A stretch of DNA of 64,000 nucleotides from Lamellibrachia columna. Its lineage: Eukaryota; Annelida; Polychaeta; Sabellida; Siboglinidae. Below the pieces are notes generated by a model. It saw nothing but the letters and a program-made list of their open reading frames with translations. It did no database searches and was not told where the DNA came from. Below are positions 30,114 through 44,039 of the stretch, piece after piece (position 1 is the first letter of the stretch; every line of letters begins with the position of its first letter). The DNA is taken from positions 2,960,001-3,024,000 of the forward strand of contig OY759275.1 in NCBI GenBank assembly GCA_963662155.1, given 5' to 3'. The position numbers and the translations under genes were made by a program.

Positions 30114-33100
30114 ATGGTAACAACGAAGCACTGTAAAAGTGATTTCCGTTACGCAGAGACGGATTGTATGAAAAATGTGTTTTTCATTCGATTTCCGAAA
30201 CAGCATTTATGTCGAGCGAAAGCCGAACGATGGTCCCACCACCGACCATCCCGACCCTGTAATTGCAACTGCAACTCCTGCTGAGTTTATTGTTGGATTG
30301 ATCAGTTACTTACGTAATGTGGGCGTGGGTCTGACCGCCCCTATCATTATTTACATTGTACTATTGTCTGTCAATACATGCGCTGACACAGTGTCATTCT
30401 TTGAAATGTGTTTATCGTGTGTCAAGTGAAGGAACACCATATCTAAGGGGCATTATATAACAATGTATATTTTACTACGCCTATTAATAAAAGCATTATT
30501 TATTTACAGAGTCAGATGTTTGCCATGGGGCTGGGCCTGGCATAGCATATACTAGTCTGTCTAGCCTACATCATTGGCCATAGCCTATATAGGTGTACTA
30601 TAGTATAGGCACTGCATACACTATAGGTCTTTAGCCTCATTATTGATATGGGCATTAATATTGTTATTGTAGTACTGCAATTTAATTATTAACAGTGTGC
30701 TAAACTGTTACAGAATGAAAAGTCATCACGGAAAAGAAAACTGCTGACTCCTCGATGCAACCAACTTAAACCGAGAAAACTGCAAGCTGCCACCGTTCTC
30801 CTTGGTCTCGCTACCACCCGCCCAGATGACACAGGTATGAACTATGGCAATATAGTAATAAGAACACTGCATTTGTGCCTAAATCTCAGAAACTAATGTC
30901 GGGGCGCATAAAAAAAAGGTTGGTCAATCTTAAAATTGGTAAGTCAAAAGTTGTTAAAACAAAATGATGACAAATTGCATATTTTTTCTATTAACCTAAG
31001 TTACGTAACATTTTGTGATTTTGTGTGGCAACAGAGGAAGTCCTAGTTCTAATTGTAAGTCAAGTCTACCACCAACTACCCAACTACCCGTTCTCATCCC
31101 CCTTCTATATTCCAATTGTTAAAATCAGCAACTAAACTTCATCTTTTTTTTCATAACAAAATGATTTATGCTATAACTGGTGTGTGTGTCTGGTTCCAGC
31201 TGACAGTTCTACTTGCATGCCACCATCGGACTATGAGCGGCAGCATGACAAGCCTGTGCCTTCAGGGACCGAGACAGTTCTACTTGTATGCCACCATCGG
31301 ACTATGAGCGGCAGCATGACAAGCCTGTGCCTTCAGGGACCGAGACAGTTCTACTTGTATGCCACCATCGGACTATGAGCGGCAGCATGACAAGCCTGTG
31401 CCTTCAGGGACCGAGACAGTTCTACTTGTATGCCACCATCGGACTATGAGCGGCAGCATGACAAGCCTGTGCCTACAGGGACCGAGACAGTTCTACTTGT
31501 ATGCCACCATCGGACTATGAGCGGCAGCATGACAAGCCTGTGCCTACAGGGACCGAGACAGTTCTACTTGTATGCCACCATCGGACTATGAGCCGCAGCA
31601 TGACAAGCCTGTGCCTTCAGGGACCGAGACAGTTCTACTTGTATGCCACCATCGGACTATGAGCGGCAGCATGACAAGCCTGTGCCTTCAGGGACCGAGA
31701 CAGTTCTACTTGTATGCCACCATCGGACTATGAGCGGCAGCATGACAAGCCTGTGCCTACAGGGACCGAGACAGTTCTACTTGTATGCCACCATCGGACT
31801 ATGAGCCGCAGCATGACAAGCCTGTGCCTTCAGGGACCGAGACAGTTCTACTTGTATGCCACCATCGGACTATGAGCGGCAGCATGACAAGCCTGTGCCT
31901 ACAGGGACCGAGACAGTTCTACTTGTATGCCACCATCGGACTATGAGTGGCAGCATGACAAGCCTGTGCCTTCAGGGACCGAGACAGTTCTACTTGTATG
32001 CCACCATCGGACTATGAGCGGCAGCATGACAAGCCTGTGCCTACAGGGACCGAGACAGTTCTACTTGTATGCCACCATCGGACTATGAGCGGCAGCATGA
32101 CAAGCCTGTGCCTTCAGGGACCGAGACAGTTCTACTTGTATGCCACCATCGGACTATGAGCGGCAGCATGACAAGCCTGTGCCTACAGGGACCGAGACAG
32201 TTCTACTTGTATGCCACCATCGGACTATGAGCGGCAGCATGACAAGCCTGTGCCTACAGGGACCGAGACAGTTCTACTTGTATGCCACCATCGGACTATG
32301 AGCGGCAGCATGACAAGCCTGTGCCTACAGGGACCGAGACAGTTCTACTTGTATGCCACCATCGGACTATGAGCGGCAGCATGACAAGCCTGTGCCTACA
32401 GGGACCGAGACAGTTCTACTTGTATGCCACCATCGGACTATGAGCGGCAGCATGACAAGCCTGTGCCTACAGGGACCGAGACAGTTCTACTTGTATGCCA
32501 CCATCGGACTATGAGCGGCAGCATGACAAGCCTGTGCCTACAGGGACAGAGACAGTTCTACTTGTATGCCACCATCGGACTATGAGCGGCAGCATGACAA
32601 GCCTGTGCCTACAGGGACCGAGAGAGTTCTACTTGTATGCCACCATCGGACTATGAGCCGCAGCATGACAAGCCAGTGCCTACAGGGACCGAGACAGTTC
32701 TACTTGTATGCCACCATCGGACTATGAGCCGCAGCATGACAAGCCTGTGTCTACAGGGACCGAGACAGTTCTACTTGTATGCCACCATCGGACTATGAGC
32801 CGCAGCATGACAAGCCTGTGCCTTCAAGGACCGAGACAGTTCTACTTGTATGCCACCATCGGACTATGAGCCGCAGCATGACAAGCCTGTGCCTACAGGG
32901 ACCGAGACAGTTCTACTTGTATGCCACCATCGGACTATGAGCCGCAGCATGACAAGCCTGTGTCTACAGGGACCGAGACAGTTCTACTTGTATGCCACCA
33001 TCGGACTATGAGCCGCAGCATGACAAGCCTGTGCCTACAGGGACCGAGACAGTTCTACTTGTATGCCACCATCGGACTATGAGCCGCAGCATGACAAGCC

Positions 33101-34109
33101 TGTGCCTACAGGGACTCAGACAGTCGATGAAGGGACTCAATCTGAACCAGACTCTTTGGTTCTAGAGCTCAAGCTACAGAACATTATTCTTCAACAAGAA
33201 AATATAAAATTGAAGAGCACACTCGAGGAACAGCAGTAGGCGACACAAGACAGACCTCCATTTGGAGTTGATGATGGACGCAACAATGACAAAAAGTGTA
33301 GTTTCTACACAGGTTTGTCATGGCTTCAGTTCATGTGTTTGTGGATCTTTCTGGGTCCTGCAAGGGAAAAACTGAGTTACTGGAACCATCAGCCAGTTAA
33401 AGACGCATCGCCAAGCAAACGGGCTGGTGTAAAGAGGAAGCTTTCTGCGATGAATGAATGCTTCCTAACTTTGGCGAGACTGCGTATTGGGCTGCAAAGT
33501 ATAGACATAGCTTATCGATTTAATGTTCCAAACAGTTGTGTCAAAAATTGTGACAACCTGGATACAGTTGATGTATTTACAATTTGGTGCACTGAGAGAG
33601 AGAATGTTTGTGTCTTGCGAAATCGCCAAACTGCATATGCCATCCTGTTTCAGGAAACTTAAGGGTATTCGAGTTATAATAGATTGTTCAGAATTCTTCA
33701 TTCAAAAGGCGTCATACTTTGCCAGACAGGGAAACATGTTCTCCAGCTACAAAAACTATTCAACTTACACATACATTTCACAGTGTTTTGAAGAGTCTAT
33801 TACTGATAACGAAATTATCAAACAGAGTGGTTTTCTTGAAAACTAGAGCCAGGGGATTTGATCATGGCTGACCGAGGTTTTACCATTCGAGATATTCTTA
33901 TGAATAAGGTTGATTTAAACATACCACCATTTCCCAATGGGTGGGCACATTTCACTGCCACAGAAGAAATTAACACTAGGCGAATAGCATGCGTGAGAAT
34001 TCATGTGGAACGAGCTATTTGGAGTCTGAAAAATTATCGAATGTTACGTAATGTAATTCCATTGTCCTTGCAACCAGTATTTTCACAGATGGTTTTTGTA
34101 GATGGATGA
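30114..34109 (+). pseudogene. THAP + DDE transposase (PIF/Harbinger-type), dead
   Basis: A multi-exon transposase gene in decay. The THAP-like DNA-binding start (30114-30240) reads MVTTKHC..KSDFRYAE, NVFFIRFPK. A second exon near 30713-30833 (SSRKRKLLTPRCNQL) ends at a phase-1 donor and joins an exon starting at 31199 (DSSTCMPPSDYERQHDKPVP). A 71-bp repeat then intervenes, followed by a coiled coil (LVLELKLQNIILQQENIKL) with a TAG stop at 33237. The DDE domain is spread over two frames: IIDCSEFF (first D), MADRGF (second D) and RIHVERAI (E). Part of the segment between the first two Asp seems deleted. Frameshifts near 33530 and 33845 confirm that it is dead. No TIRs were identified. Confidence 0.72.
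31190..33125. repeat. 71-bp minisatellite inside the transposase, 27 units
   Basis: CACCATCGG landmarks run from 31221 to 33067, exactly 26 intervals of 71 bp. The unit contains codons for PPSDYERQHDKPVPTGT. Because 71 is not a multiple of three, each added unit shifts the frame, so the expansion itself destroys the coding region. CTTCAG/CTACAG and GAGCGG/GAGCCG variants are grouped, with GAGCCG dominating the 3' end. Confidence 0.96.
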
Positions 34110-34149
34110 TAATTTTCAGGAACCTATTGTGAAGTAGTACTTAATGATG

Positions 34150-35430
34150 TGCTGAGTATGTAACCGTTCATTCATTCATCATCCCTTGACCAGGCCGATC
34201 ATAGGGGTGCGCGTTTGGAGGCTTCCACAGAGATCTTTCTCCATCTGGGACGGTTGTGGGCAGCATCGCATAATTCCTGTGGCTCTAGACCCGTCCACTC
34301 TCGAATGTTGTCCAGGCACATTTTTTGTGGTCTTTCTCATTTTCTGCCACCTTTGACCTTGCCTTGTAGTATGTGTTTAGCAAGTGTGTTGTGTCTGGTT
34401 GTATGACCAAACCATTGGAGTTTTCAGCGTTTTACTGTGGCCAAAAGTGGTTCTTGGGGTCCTGCGGCTTCGGTGATGGCTTGCATTACTGATATATTTG
34501 TTCTGTGGTCTCTATAAAAAAATATTCAGGTTCCTTCCGAAAAATTTCATGATATCTCAAATGCGGCTATTCTTCTTTCGGACTCGGCTTTCAGGGTCCA
34601 ACGTCCTCATCCGTGTGTCAGCACTGACACAACCAGGCTTTTATAGAGTTGTATCTTTGTTGACGTGTTGATGCTGTTGTTGCTCCACATCTTCTTGAGT
34701 TTTGCTATCGCTGATGTTGCCAGGTTTATCCGTGTGCATATTTCCTCTGTGGAGTCGCCCTCAGAGGAGATGATCTACCCGAGGTACTTGAATGATTTTA
34801 CTTCTTTGAGGCGTTCTCCATTCATTAATATAGTATTTCTTGGCGCTATTCTGCTGTTGATCATAATCTTGCTCTTTTCTGCACTTATCTCCATTCTGTA
34901 AGCACGTGCTCTCCTTTCGAGTGCTGTTGTAAATTCTTGTAGCTCCTCCTCTGTTCCAGCCATTAGGTCAATGTCATCTGCGAATCGGAGGTTGCTGATC
35001 TGTCTTCCGTTTGTCAATATCGTGCCATTGAAGTTGTGTAGAGCTTCTTGCATAATATTGTCAAGGTATAGATTGAACAGAACTGGCGACAAAAGGCATC
35101 CCTGGCGTACTCCGACCGATGTTCGAAACGACTGTCCAAGTTCTCCTTCGTGTAAACACTGCACTCATTGATGGTCCATATAGCGATTCGAGTAGTGTCA
35201 CTAGTCCTTCGTCAATGTTATATCTTCGCATTACTCGCCAGAGCCACAGTAGTTCAAATGCCTTTTTGAAGTCGATGAAATTGTGATATAGGTCTTGATG
35301 GTGATCAACGTGTTTCTCGATTAACAGTCTTATGTTCAAGATTTGTTCGATTGTGCCGGAAGCCTGCTTGTTCTCGGCCGGAAGCCTGCTTGTTCTTCTG
35401 ATAGCATGGGACGAGCTGCCAGACTCCCGA
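34150..35430 (-). mobile_element. RTE-like LINE fragment, decayed
   Basis: Minus-strand reverse transcriptase pieces: IEQILNIRLLIEKHVDHHQD and FIDFKKAFELLW (palm motif A region), VGVRQGCLLSPVLFNLYL (motif B), NLRFADDIDLMAG (catalytic FADD motif C), then a C-terminal region reading EWTGLEPQEL and HNRPRWR near 34250-34300. A CATT-rich simple tail (34168-34180) marks the 3' end. Endonuclease is absent, so the copy is 5' truncated; stops and frameshifts are frequent. Confidence 0.72.
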
Positions 35431-36275
35431 TTGCATTTCATAGGTACGCCATCAGTGACGTCGCAAGCCGAGATTGCTATCCACATGTGGGCGCATCGCC
35501 GACGCGTTAGATGATGTCACATGGGACTTAGCGTCAGCGGCGGCCTGACCAGGCTGCAGTGATGTACACAGAGAGAGAGCCATCCTGCTGGACGGCACCG
35601 TGTATGAGCTGACCGATACGTGGGCGCCACTGCCGACAGCCTCTTCGCGTGACGAACCCACACAGATCTGAACATTAGTTGTAGGAAAGTGAACATTTTA
35701 CTAGGAACACTTATTCTTAAATTGACATTATATTATGTCTTATATTTTCAGATGATGGAACATTTTAGCTTTTCATCACCTTTTATGTTCACTGCATAAT
35801 TATGTTTTATTTCAGTTTCATTATATGACATGTTGCATGTGTTAATGTTATCTCTTACCATTTCAAAATTAGAGGGATATACCACACATAGGATAGATAT
35901 ATCTTAATTACTGAATGTTTCACAAGGCAATCAATATGCAAATCGCTAATTGGAAGGTTGTTTACAATTGGGGGCCATCTGTTTTGGGAGGCAGAGCTCT
36001 ACACAGGGAGGCCTTTGTTCAGAAGGTTAGCTGAAGGAGAGACTGTCTATGTGAACAGTGATTGTTAGATATAGACTGGTCGTTAGTTCGTGTATATGCA
36101 GTACAATTTTATATGTAATAAACCGTTAGATCATTAACGACCACTCGACTCAAACACTACACATTAATAAGAATATACTAAATAGTACTAGTTTTAACAC
36201 AGTTAAACATATGCTATGCATTTTCTAATATTAAATATTTCATTCAGTTTATGTAATTTGTATATATACCCACAA
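35430..36275. other. Unassigned DNA between two LINEs
   Basis: A short GC-rich stretch (35440-35670) has chance frames on both strands; the rest is AT-rich. I recognise nothing. Confidence 0.5.
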
Positions 36276-38995
36276 AACACTAAACGCAAAACCTTTCGTA
36301 TCTCTAGGAACCAACTTTCAAGAGTCGATATGGGTTGAGATAAAATTAAACAAAAAAGACACTTTTCTGATAGGATGTGTATATAAAAGCCCGGGCAACT
36401 CTGGCACCAATATTGAACAATTAAATGAACTGATTAGTGAGGTAATGCGCTATAAACACTCACATCTTCTCTTGCTTGGAGATTTTAACTACCCCAACAT
36501 AGACTGGCAAACTGGTACACACTCTCAGAGAATACTAATAGCCCAGACACTAAATTTAAAGAAGGAATAAGAGATAATTTCCTCTTCCAACATGTCACAC
36601 TCCCCAAGGGGGCAATTAGGAAATAAATCGAACATTCTTCATTTAGTTTTCACCAATGACAAAGGTATGATAGATGATATAGTGTACGAAAGCCCACTTG
36701 GTAAGAGTGATCACTCTGTCCTCATCATTATATTTAGGTGCTATGCAGAAATAGCAAACCATACACGACTTAAATATTATTACGACCAAGGGGATTATAA
36801 TAGTATGAAGATGAAACTAGACCACACAGACTGGGGCGAGATACTTGGCACGAGCACTATAAACCATCAATGGTTAGGTTTTAAAGAATATATTAAAAAA
36901 ATAGAGGATGAAGTCATCCCTGATCGACTTGTGAGTAATATTAACAGACATAAAGGAAAAGTACCCCTAAATAAGGAATCAGTAAAAAAAATTAAGAAAA
37001 ACACACTTTATGGAAACGTTATATGTAGACAAGAGAAGGAAAATACTATACTGAATATTGTAGGGCTAGAAATCAAGTCCGTAAATTAACGAGGAGGATA
37101 CAGAAGGAATTTGAGATGAAGCTAGTAACAGAAGCTAAGACAAACCCAAAAGTAGTAGGGAAATATATGAACTCCAAAACCAAGAATCGGGAAGGTGTTT
37201 CAGACCTGAACACAGACCCTAAAGATCCTAAATCTAGACTCACAGACTCTGATAGGGAAAAGGCAGATGTCTTAGGAATTTTTTTTCAAGTGTTTTTACT
37301 ATAGAGCCAGATGGTGATATCCCTCATATTCCACCAGTGAAGTTAAGGCACGTCATGGAAGAATTGACTATTGATGAGGAAATGATAAAAAACTTGATAA
37401 ACTTAATGTGTGTAAATCGGTAGGGCCAGATGGTGTTCATCCTAGGTTGTTGAAAGGGCTATCTAATCATCTATGTAAACCACTAGCTAGGCTATTTAAT
37501 AATTCACTGGCTATGGGTGAACTACCAAAGGAATGGAAACAGGGAAGGATCTCAGCCATATTTAAGAAGGGTAATCGAAAAAATGCAGGAAATTATAGAC
37601 CAGTCAGCTTAACAAGTATAATATGTAAATGTATGGAACAATGTATCAAAGACCATATTGTCAATCATATGATGAGAAATAAATTATTCAGTACGCAACA
37701 ATTTGGTTTTATTAAAGGTTGTTCTACGGTACTCCAATTATTAAATGTTATTGACTCATGGACCAAAGCTTTAGATAGAGGGGAATCTGTAGACGTTGTA
37801 TATTTGGACTTCATGAAAGCATTCGACACCGTCCCTCACAAAAGATTGATAGGCAAACTTAAATCGTATGGTATAGAGTATCACACACTAAGATGGATCC
37901 AGGTGTTCTTGTCTGACCGGGTACAGCAGGTCATTGTAAATGGTACAAATTCAGAGTGGGCAAATATAACAAGTGGTATTCCACAGGGCAGTGTCTTAGG
38001 ACCGATCCTATTTGTTTTATACATAAATGATCTTCCTGAGAATATAGTTTCGAATGTATATATGTTTGCGGATGATACAAAGGTTTTCAAAACGATTACT
38101 AGTCCAAATGACCAGCATACACTACAAAACGATTTAGATTATTTAATATCTTGGTCAAGTAAATGGTTATTAAGATTCCACCCAGATAAATGTAATTTAA
38201 CGCACGTAGGGAAAACAATACAGCAAGAGTATGCATAAAACCTGAAGATAGATAATACTGCCCATGAATTAGGAGGAATAGAAGAACAAAAAGACAATTG
38301 ATTAAAACCTAGAATTTGATAAACACATCAACCAAAAAATAAACAAAGCAAACAGTATCATGGCAGTTATTAGAAGGTCCTTTACAACCCTAAATCAACA
38401 TAATTTTGTGCCATTATATAAAGCTTTAGTTAGGAGTCATCTAGATTATGCAATATCAATAAGGTCCCCTTATACAAAAATGCCATCGAAAATGTAGAGA
38501 CGCGCAACAAAGCAGCTTCATGGTATGAAAAATATTCCTTACGAGGAAAGACTTCAGAGATTGAAACTTCCTACACTTGCATATAGATGAACTCGTGGTG
38601 ATATGATTGAGGTATATAAACTGCTCCAAGGGAAATATGACAGTGATGTATCTAATATTGTCAAGCTGCACAAAGACAGTGATACAAGGGAAGGAACAAG
38701 GGGTCATAGTTTGAAATTGTTTATAGAACGTGCTTGTACAAATGTTAGAAAAGAAAGCTTCTCACTTAGAGTTACCAGATTATGGAATGATCTACCGGAA
38801 GTAGTTGTAACTGCCCCAAGTGTCAACTCATTTAAAAACCATCTAAATAGACATTGGAGTACTGAGGAGTTTCTCTACAACTACAAAGCTGCCCTGCTAG
38901 GAAGTCGTAGAGCATTCCAAGGGGAAGTTGAAGATCTGACCACCGAGGCCACCGCTTACGGTCAGGAAGAACCTAAGTAAACCTAAGTAAGTAAT
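36276..38995 (+). mobile_element. CR1-like LINE (endonuclease + reverse transcriptase)
   Basis: 5' truncated within the endonuclease, where FLIGCVYKSPGNSG and LLLLGDFNYPNIDW are the usual late endonuclease motifs, then LGKSDHSVL. The reverse transcriptase follows from about 37400: GPDGVHPRLLKGL, NYRPVSLTSI, VVYLDFMKAFDTVPH (motif A), GIPQGSVLGPILFVLYINDL (motif B) and MFADDTKVF (motif C). The C-terminal part (38300-38980) includes LYKALVRSHLDYA and NIPYEERLQRLKL. Stops and frameshifts near 36580, 37300, 38240 and 38500 make it inactive. The 3' end is a short AACCTAAGT repeat, typical of CR1/L2-type tails. Confidence 0.85.
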
Positions 38996-39578
38996 AAATA
39001 TGGCCAACATAACTATAACAAGGCACGTAATAAAAAAGGCCGAGATCACTGCTGTACAGGCCGAATTCACCAACGCACAGGCTGAGGTCACTGGCCGAGA
39101 TCACTGAAACAGGCCGATATCCTGAAAGGCCGAGATCACCGGCAACGGCGCAAACAGACTAGACTAGGCAAATAATCTCAAAAGGGCTATAGAAATCATA
39201 TTAGGGGTACCTAAATGTTACAAGCTGTCATCCATGCCAGGGTTTATATGTAACCTTTACCAGTCACAACCAGCCCAGATGAGACTTTCTATTTTTATTT
39301 TTTACTGTGTAGTGAGCTATTTAGTAAAGATGGTGTTCAGATTTTGCAATGTATACATAATTGGCTGTAACTCTACTAATTATAGAGCTACATAACTAAA
39401 TGTAGTATATAAATATCTGGAATAAGGAGGACTATGTCAGGGGTAAATAATTATATCAACATCATAGAAATATTCGAGAGAGAAAAACATAAAACGTACC
39501 CAAATATATCAATATTTTATTTTGGTTTCTGGATGAAAGGTGTACTATAGTTTCTATAACCTCTTACGTATATGGTAC
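38996..39578 (+). repeat. Left inverted-repeat arm with GGCCGAG motifs
   Basis: Six GGCCGA-type motifs lie within the first 150 bp, then about 430 bp matching the right arm, ending near CCTCTTACGTATATGG. It directly follows the CR1-like LINE tail. Confidence 0.75.
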
Positions 39579-39899
39579 ATGCCAATTATTTTATCACAAA
39601 ATAATGCCAGTTCATTTCCAAACAAAATAACACCAACGGATTCGATAAATAATGTAATAACATTAAGTGACAACCCAAAATATAACGTTACCCTCTTTAC
39701 TTGTCATTGCCACCAGGTTTATATAGAGTTGGTGCAATAGTATGATTTGTTGTTTTATATGTAACTGACCCCGCCGCAACGAAGTCGGTTTCATAATCCT
39801 ATGAAATATAGCCAATTGTATGGTGTACTCAGTATCACAAACAATGTTGTGAGTATATTATGTAGATGTAGTTGTCGATTGTCGGCCCTGAAAGATTAA

Positions 39900-41880
39900 T
39901 AGATGGACTCATATTCTGCAAGACACCGTATCTCCTGGCATTTCAATTGCATCTCTGATGGTACATATGAAAGGTACAATCACTGCAGTAATTTTAGATG
40001 AGCAACTGTATTCAAAGGCTAAAGAACTTCAGTGGGAGAATCCTGAAGTTTGTAGCAAGATCTTTCTTCGTCTTGGGAGCTTCCATATTGTCAAAAACTT
40101 CATGAAAGTTATCTGACAGCACTACACAGACTCTGGGCTACAATCAGTGTGGACAGAAAGTTCAGTATTTGGTGACAACACAGCTAGTAACAACATCAGC
40201 CAAATCGTACAACCGAACAATCCGAGTGCACAAACTCACATTGGAGGCCCTGTGGCTAATCCTGTGGCCTCAGTTTCTAAGGTGGGCAAAAGACCAAGGG
40301 TTTGATGATGCAGATCTTCAAAGGTTATCTAAGCAACTGGCACAGTCTTTGGATGACAACGGGGAAGACGAAACTCCATCTGAAGTAATGCAACAGCTGG
40401 AAGATGCAGTGCATTATGTACATCTACTCCATTTACTGAAGCAGTATGCTGGAGACATTACATGAACATGGTTATGATACTGCTAATGTTCATACGCGCA
40501 TAACGATCAGGTGTTTGGCAGATGCATAAATCTGCCTTTCTTGCAATGCAATGTTGCCATGGTTTGCCCACTATGATCATACTAACTACATGAGATGGGG
40601 AACAGTGTATGCAACATATGTGAGCCTGCTAGAAGTTTCTTATCCAGATGTGCACCGACAGTTCATGTATGGAAACTTTATTGTAAAATCTACACACAAA
40701 ACATTCAATCAGATCAGTACTGACCTGGCGTTGGAACAGGTTAACAAAGTGGGGAAAGTGGCAGGTGGTCTAGTAGGGATTACCCGATCAAACAGCGCGA
40801 ACGACAGATGGTGTTTGACATACAATGAACGTAGCCATTTTGTTGACGAGACGTCTGTCATGTTTGGTTTAACTATAGATGATGCACAGTATGCGCCTTC
40901 TGCAAACAAGGATGTCGGCACTTCAAGAATCAAAAGGACAAAGACGACATTCAAAAGCTGGTCTACCAACTGGAATGATTCTCTGTGTTCAATACACATT
41001 TTCCAGAGTTGACTTGTCTCGTGACTCGGGACATTGCACCTGAAAGCATCAAGACTGCTTTGCTCACAGCTCAAACACATGGAGAAGACAAGATCAAAGA
41101 GTTCATGGAGACTCGGTTATGTAAAAGGGAAGTGGGGTTCTACGCAAAGCTGAAACAATCACAAAGCGTTAGTCTCCAGAATGTGTACATTGTTGAGAAC
41201 AAGGTAGACCTGAAACAAAAGGGTAAAACAATAAAGGCTGACAAGGTGCTCTTTCAGCGCCTTCAAATGTGCAGGGCGTGAGATAGATCTCAAGACGCTG
41301 TTGTCATGAACTTTCACCAGTTCCACTCGCCTTAGCAGACACAGCTGGAAATCTACGACCCACACACAAGGCTGCACTTGGAAAGCTTCTAGAGGAAGAT
41401 GTGAGACTTGAAACCCTGCCAACTACAGAACTTAAAACTTGCACCATTATAGATGGACGAGCCATGGAGCAAGCAATGGGAAAGCGGTCAAAGACATTTG
41501 GAGATCTTTCTGATGCATTCAGTGATGCAGTATTCAACAATTTCTGCGAGAGATGCACAAGGGTAGATGTTGTCTTTGACAGGTACCGGAAAAAGTCAAT
41601 AAAATCAGGAACCCGAGCAAAATGAGCAAGTCAAAGCAGACCTATCCGTCGTAAGATTGACGGCAGAGATGTTCCTTTACTGGTTAACTGGAAAGAGTTT
41701 ATTGACCTCGCAGGTAACAAACATAATCTTACATAATTCCTGAGTGAACAAATGTACGGATCAGATGTCCATCTACTCGAATCGACCCATGAAGAGGCTG
41801 ATACGCCATTATACTACATGCTACTGCAGCTTGTGAAGCAGGGTTTGAATGTATTATTATTTTGGTACTTGTGATTCACT
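39900..41880 (+). pseudogene. Transposon-borne gene, 5' part, decayed
   Basis: Fragments in three frames form one degraded protein: DEQLYSKAKELQW, FLRLGSFHIVKNFM, SYNRTIRVHKLTLEALW, YDHTNYMRWGTVYATYV, STHKTFNQISTDLALEQVNK and GGLVGITRSNSANDRWCLTY, then DVVFDRYRKKSIKSGTR. In-frame stops (for example near 40116) and frameshifts (near 40180 and 41010) show that it is dead. I have seen this arrangement (HTNYARW, FNQ..D, HALTGCD and a C-terminal cysteine cluster) in uncharacterised invertebrate transposon proteins, but I cannot name a biochemical activity. Reading stops at the inserted LINE. Confidence 0.55.
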
Positions 41881-41904
41881 TTGCAGCACAACTGAGTCGA
41901 GAAT

Positions 41905-44035
41905 TATGGATTCAATTCAATTCAATAATTCAGACACAGATACACATATAATGATACATATATAGGTCCATGTAGTCAGCTAACCAAATAATGTAAAAAA
42001 AACATACATACTGTATGATTACACAAGATCATTATGTATATAAAGTGACTTTACCCATTGTCTCCTTATCCTTGATTTCCATCTGATGTCAGTACCAAGT
42101 ACCGCAATTATGAGTGAGTTTCTAGATTTATCTAAACGTGACATAAATTTATATACAAAATTTCATATGACTGCTTTACATTCAGGAGTCAATCTCTCTG
42201 CAAACATAGCTGAAGCGCTGCAGTATTTGGGTAGTCCAAGTAACCGTCTAAACACATTATTGTAGCATACATGTAATCTGTGGATGCTATATACAGAATG
42301 ATTCCACCACAGTTGAGCTGTATACATAGATGAGCAAAATGTACTAAACAGCTTGATCTTGACATCATTTGTGCACATATAGAATTTCCTAAGTAGTACA
42401 TTACCACGGGCATACAATTGGCGACACTGACACTTATATTTTTGTCATCCTTAGAGTCACTGCATATAATATGACCCAGGTATTTTACACTTTTCACTTC
42501 TTTAATGTCCTCTCCATTTAACTTAAATGCAAGGTGACACACATTTTTTATATGCTTTCCTCTACTTATGAGTATTGCATTTTTCTTATGATTAAATTTA
42601 ATATCATGATTTAGACCATAAGTTTCACAAACAGATAACAGCTCCCTCAAACCTACACTAGAAGAGGAAAATACAACCAGGTCATCTGCATACATGAGAT
42701 GGTTTATATTCATATCATAAATTCAACAGCCAGTGCGACATTTTGTTAGTGCAGCACTTAAATCGTCAATATATACATTAAACAGGTACGGTGAGAGTAT
42801 GCCACCTTGCCTGACACCATAGAGACTTGAAATCCCTTAGATAAAATCCCAGACCAGCGTACAAACATAGTTTGATTTGTGTACCAGTATATCATAATTC
42901 TAACAATATAACTAGGTACTTGTCTATCAAACAATTTCTTAAACAATGTAGAGTGTCTTATTCTGTCAAAGGCTTTAGAAGCATCTAGGAAACCCATTAT
43001 TTAAACATTTGTAATTATCAACAATTTCTTTTAAGACATATATACATGTCAGTACCAAGCTTACTCTTGAAAACAAACTGGTTACTGCTAGTGATCAGAA
43101 AGGATGACATACAACCCAGTATAACTTTTTCCACTATTTCCGACATCACGCTGGCTAATGCAATCAGTCTGTAATTATCACTATCATTGATTTTACCACA
43201 TTTATCTTTGATAACAGGTACAAGCACAACTGATAGCATAGAATCAGGTGGGAAACCATGGACAAAAAAGGTAGACATACACATAGCCAGTAACTGTAAT
43301 ACTCGTCTGCTGCAGTGCATTAGATACTCAGCATACACGCAATCAAGGCCACATGATTTATTTTTATCTAACTGCCCAATGACCAATTCAATCTCATCAA
43401 CAGTACCAAATATATCATTAGTATATGTGACATCATAATGTAAGGATGTGATGTCATTATCATGTATACAATTAAACAATTGCTCAAAGTGACCCTTCCA
43501 TAGTTCAGTTATATTGTCAGCACCAGTAACCCCATCAATGCTATTTGGCAAGGGAACTTTGCAGTTATTCATACGATTAACTTCTTTCCAGAACCTATTA
43601 GTTCTACCCTCTTGTAATTTTGTGGCTAGAGAGTTGCTTATCAATTGAGTTTTATGCTGCTTTAAAAACCGAAGCACATATTTAAATCTGGCTCTAGAGT
43701 TTCATAGATTCAAAGACTGGGCCATGTTTAGGCTTTCCAGCTACAACCCAAGTCAGAAAATTTTGCCTTGCCACATTATGTAGTTCATCAGTATACTCAC
43801 TCCAACCCCTGGGCGACACTTAGAAGCACCACAACTGTCTACCTTTACATATTTATCAAATACATAATCACCAACATTGCACATAGCATTCACAATATCA
43901 CCATAAAACTTGTTTATAGCCACTCAGTGAGATTCATTTTTGCAGTTCACATCCTTGCATGATGTAGCTTCATAAGGAATGTCTATATTTTGCATACTAA
44001 TATCTGTAAGTGTACAATATTAATTTTTACCATCC
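41905..44035 (-). mobile_element. Nested LINE of the jockey/I type
   Basis: Inserted into the transposon gene on the opposite strand. Pieces from 5' to 3': ATSCKDVNCKNESH and ARQNFLTWVVAGKP (linker after the endonuclease), KSCGLDCVYAEYL, NYRLIALASVMSEIVEKVI, FLDASKAFDRIRH (motif A), HLMYADDLVVFSSS (motif C) and VKSVKYLGHIICSD. The endonuclease is absent (5' truncation). Several frameshifts. It is a different family from the two CR1-like LINEs. Confidence 0.7.
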
Positions 44036-44039
44036 TGGC

